DNA of 64,000 nt from Desulfoluna spongiiphila (GTDB lineage Bacteria > Desulfobacterota > Desulfobacteria > Desulfobacterales > Desulfolunaceae): contig NZ_FMUX01000004.1 in the NCBI RefSeq assembly GCF_900101345.1, positions 109,239 through 173,238 of the forward strand, given 5' to 3'. Under the pieces are notes generated by a model. The model was not told where the DNA came from. It searched no databases and saw nothing but the letters and a program-made list of their open reading frames with translations. Every line of letters begins with the position of its first letter. Within the stretch, counting starts at the first letter, position 1. This document shows, one piece after another, positions 63,560 through 64,000 of this stretch. The position numbers were made by a program, and so were the translations under genes.

Positions 63560-64000
63560 CGTAAGGTTCCTGCCGCTATCTCTTTTTTCAACTGGTTTCC
63601 GAGGCGCTTCAAGGTCCCACCTGCCTTTTCGAAACTGTACTCCCGGACTTCCTGCTCCAGGCTGCTTGTCAGGCTCCGGCACTCGGGCCCCACCCCATGA
63701 CGCGAAACCCCTTCCCGGAGTTCGTCAAAAAGGCGACCGGACTCCACAGGGTCCAGTTCTTCCAGGCTCTTACCAAGTTTACCCAGCAATGAGAACATTT
63801 TTTCAGGGCCCGCGGTGAACAAGGGGTCCCACGAGTCCTCCCCGGCTTCCAGGCCGGCAAGGAGCTCCCGGGACGACGCGGCCACCTCACGCAGGGACTC
63901 TTCAAGAAAAAAGAAGAGCTCTCCGCAACGGTCCGCGTCATGGGCGACGGCAGCCTCTTTCAGGGACTCTGCCCAGGTCGCCACATGGACGACACTGACC
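63556..64000 (-). CDS. C-terminal part of a larger protein, probably a sensor/hybrid histidine kinase (cut by window edge)
   Basis: The reading frame is open to the window edge, so this is the 3' end of a gene that starts outside; a GTG at 63984 is not a trusted start. The 148 residues seen are helical with repeated Glu/Leu patterns (ESLKEAAVAHDADRCGELFF, LEELDPVESGRLFDELREGV, YSFEKAGGTLKRLGNQLKKE). Such an amphipathic tail follows Hpt or receiver domains in hybrid kinases of this group. The ATGA overlap with a response regulator gene supports that reading, but no kinase domain is visible here. Confidence 0.5.
   Translation of the reverse strand, partial: VSVVHVATWAESLKEAAVAHDADRCGELFFFLEESLREVAASSRELLAGLEAGEDSWDPLFTAGPEKMFSLLGKLGKSLEELDPVESGRLFDELREGVSRHGVGPECRSLTSSLEQEVREYSFEKAGGTLKRLGNQLKKEIAAGTLR

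Overview
The window looks like chromosome of a strictly anaerobic, Gram-negative bacterium, most likely a sulfate-reducing Desulfobacterota of the Desulfobacterales type. This is inferred from four things: a complete bacterial-type CO dehydrogenase/acetyl-CoA synthase (Wood-Ljungdahl) island, lipid A genes, a HesB-like selenoprotein, and many two-component and c-di-GMP parts. No rRNA, tRNA, CRISPR array, prophage or transposase was found.

Layout. 0-10 kb is housekeeping, mostly on the minus strand: a pseudouridine synthase, nadC, valS, a very acidic repeat protein with a PopZ-like tail, and an iron-sulfur protein. 10-15 kb holds a TetR regulator, a tiny CxxC protein, and an aminotransferase/oxidoreductase pair joined to lpxB (probably gnnB-gnnA-lpxB, for a diamino-sugar lipid A). 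15-17.5 kb holds panB and an unusual tandem-domain ThyX.

17.6-33.4 kb is the acetyl-CoA pathway island. Two arms diverge from a 945-bp intergenic region. Leftward are fhs, a RACo-type corrinoid activator and cooC. Rightward are acsD (with a long TolA-like tail), cooS/acsA, acsB, acsC, acsE, a small hypothetical gene and a second cooC. Together they charge formate onto tetrahydrofolate, pass the methyl group to the corrinoid protein, make or oxidise CO, and build or cleave acetyl-CoA. The CooC and RACo proteins mature and reactivate the metalloenzymes. Next to the island, on the opposite strand, is a HesB/IscA-like gene with an in-frame TGA at a conserved Cys position, read here as selenocysteine.

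34-44 kb is mixed: ndk, trmJ, lepA, a REC-GGDEF diguanylate cyclase, GNAT and DUF2156 genes, cspA, a universal stress protein and an Asp/Glu racemase. 44.5-60.2 kb is a cell-envelope block: three exported proteins sharing an N-terminal (T/V)xxQ-type motif, a C39 peptidase and a coiled-coil beta-barrel resembling the FapD-FapF amyloid exporter pair, a FadL-type porin, a propeller-like exported protein, and a TolC-MFP-RND efflux operon. One of the exported proteins lies directly behind a c-di-GMP-I (GEMM) riboswitch. The RND gene is frameshifted in a G9 run. The window ends with sbcB, a REC-HD-GYP regulator and the 3' end of what is probably a hybrid kinase gene.

An interspersed palindromic element recurs between genes, never inside one. 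It has 12-bp GCCTCCGGCGGC / GCCGCCGGAGGC ends. The stem of its central hairpin differs in sequence between copies while staying paired, and the loop is conserved.
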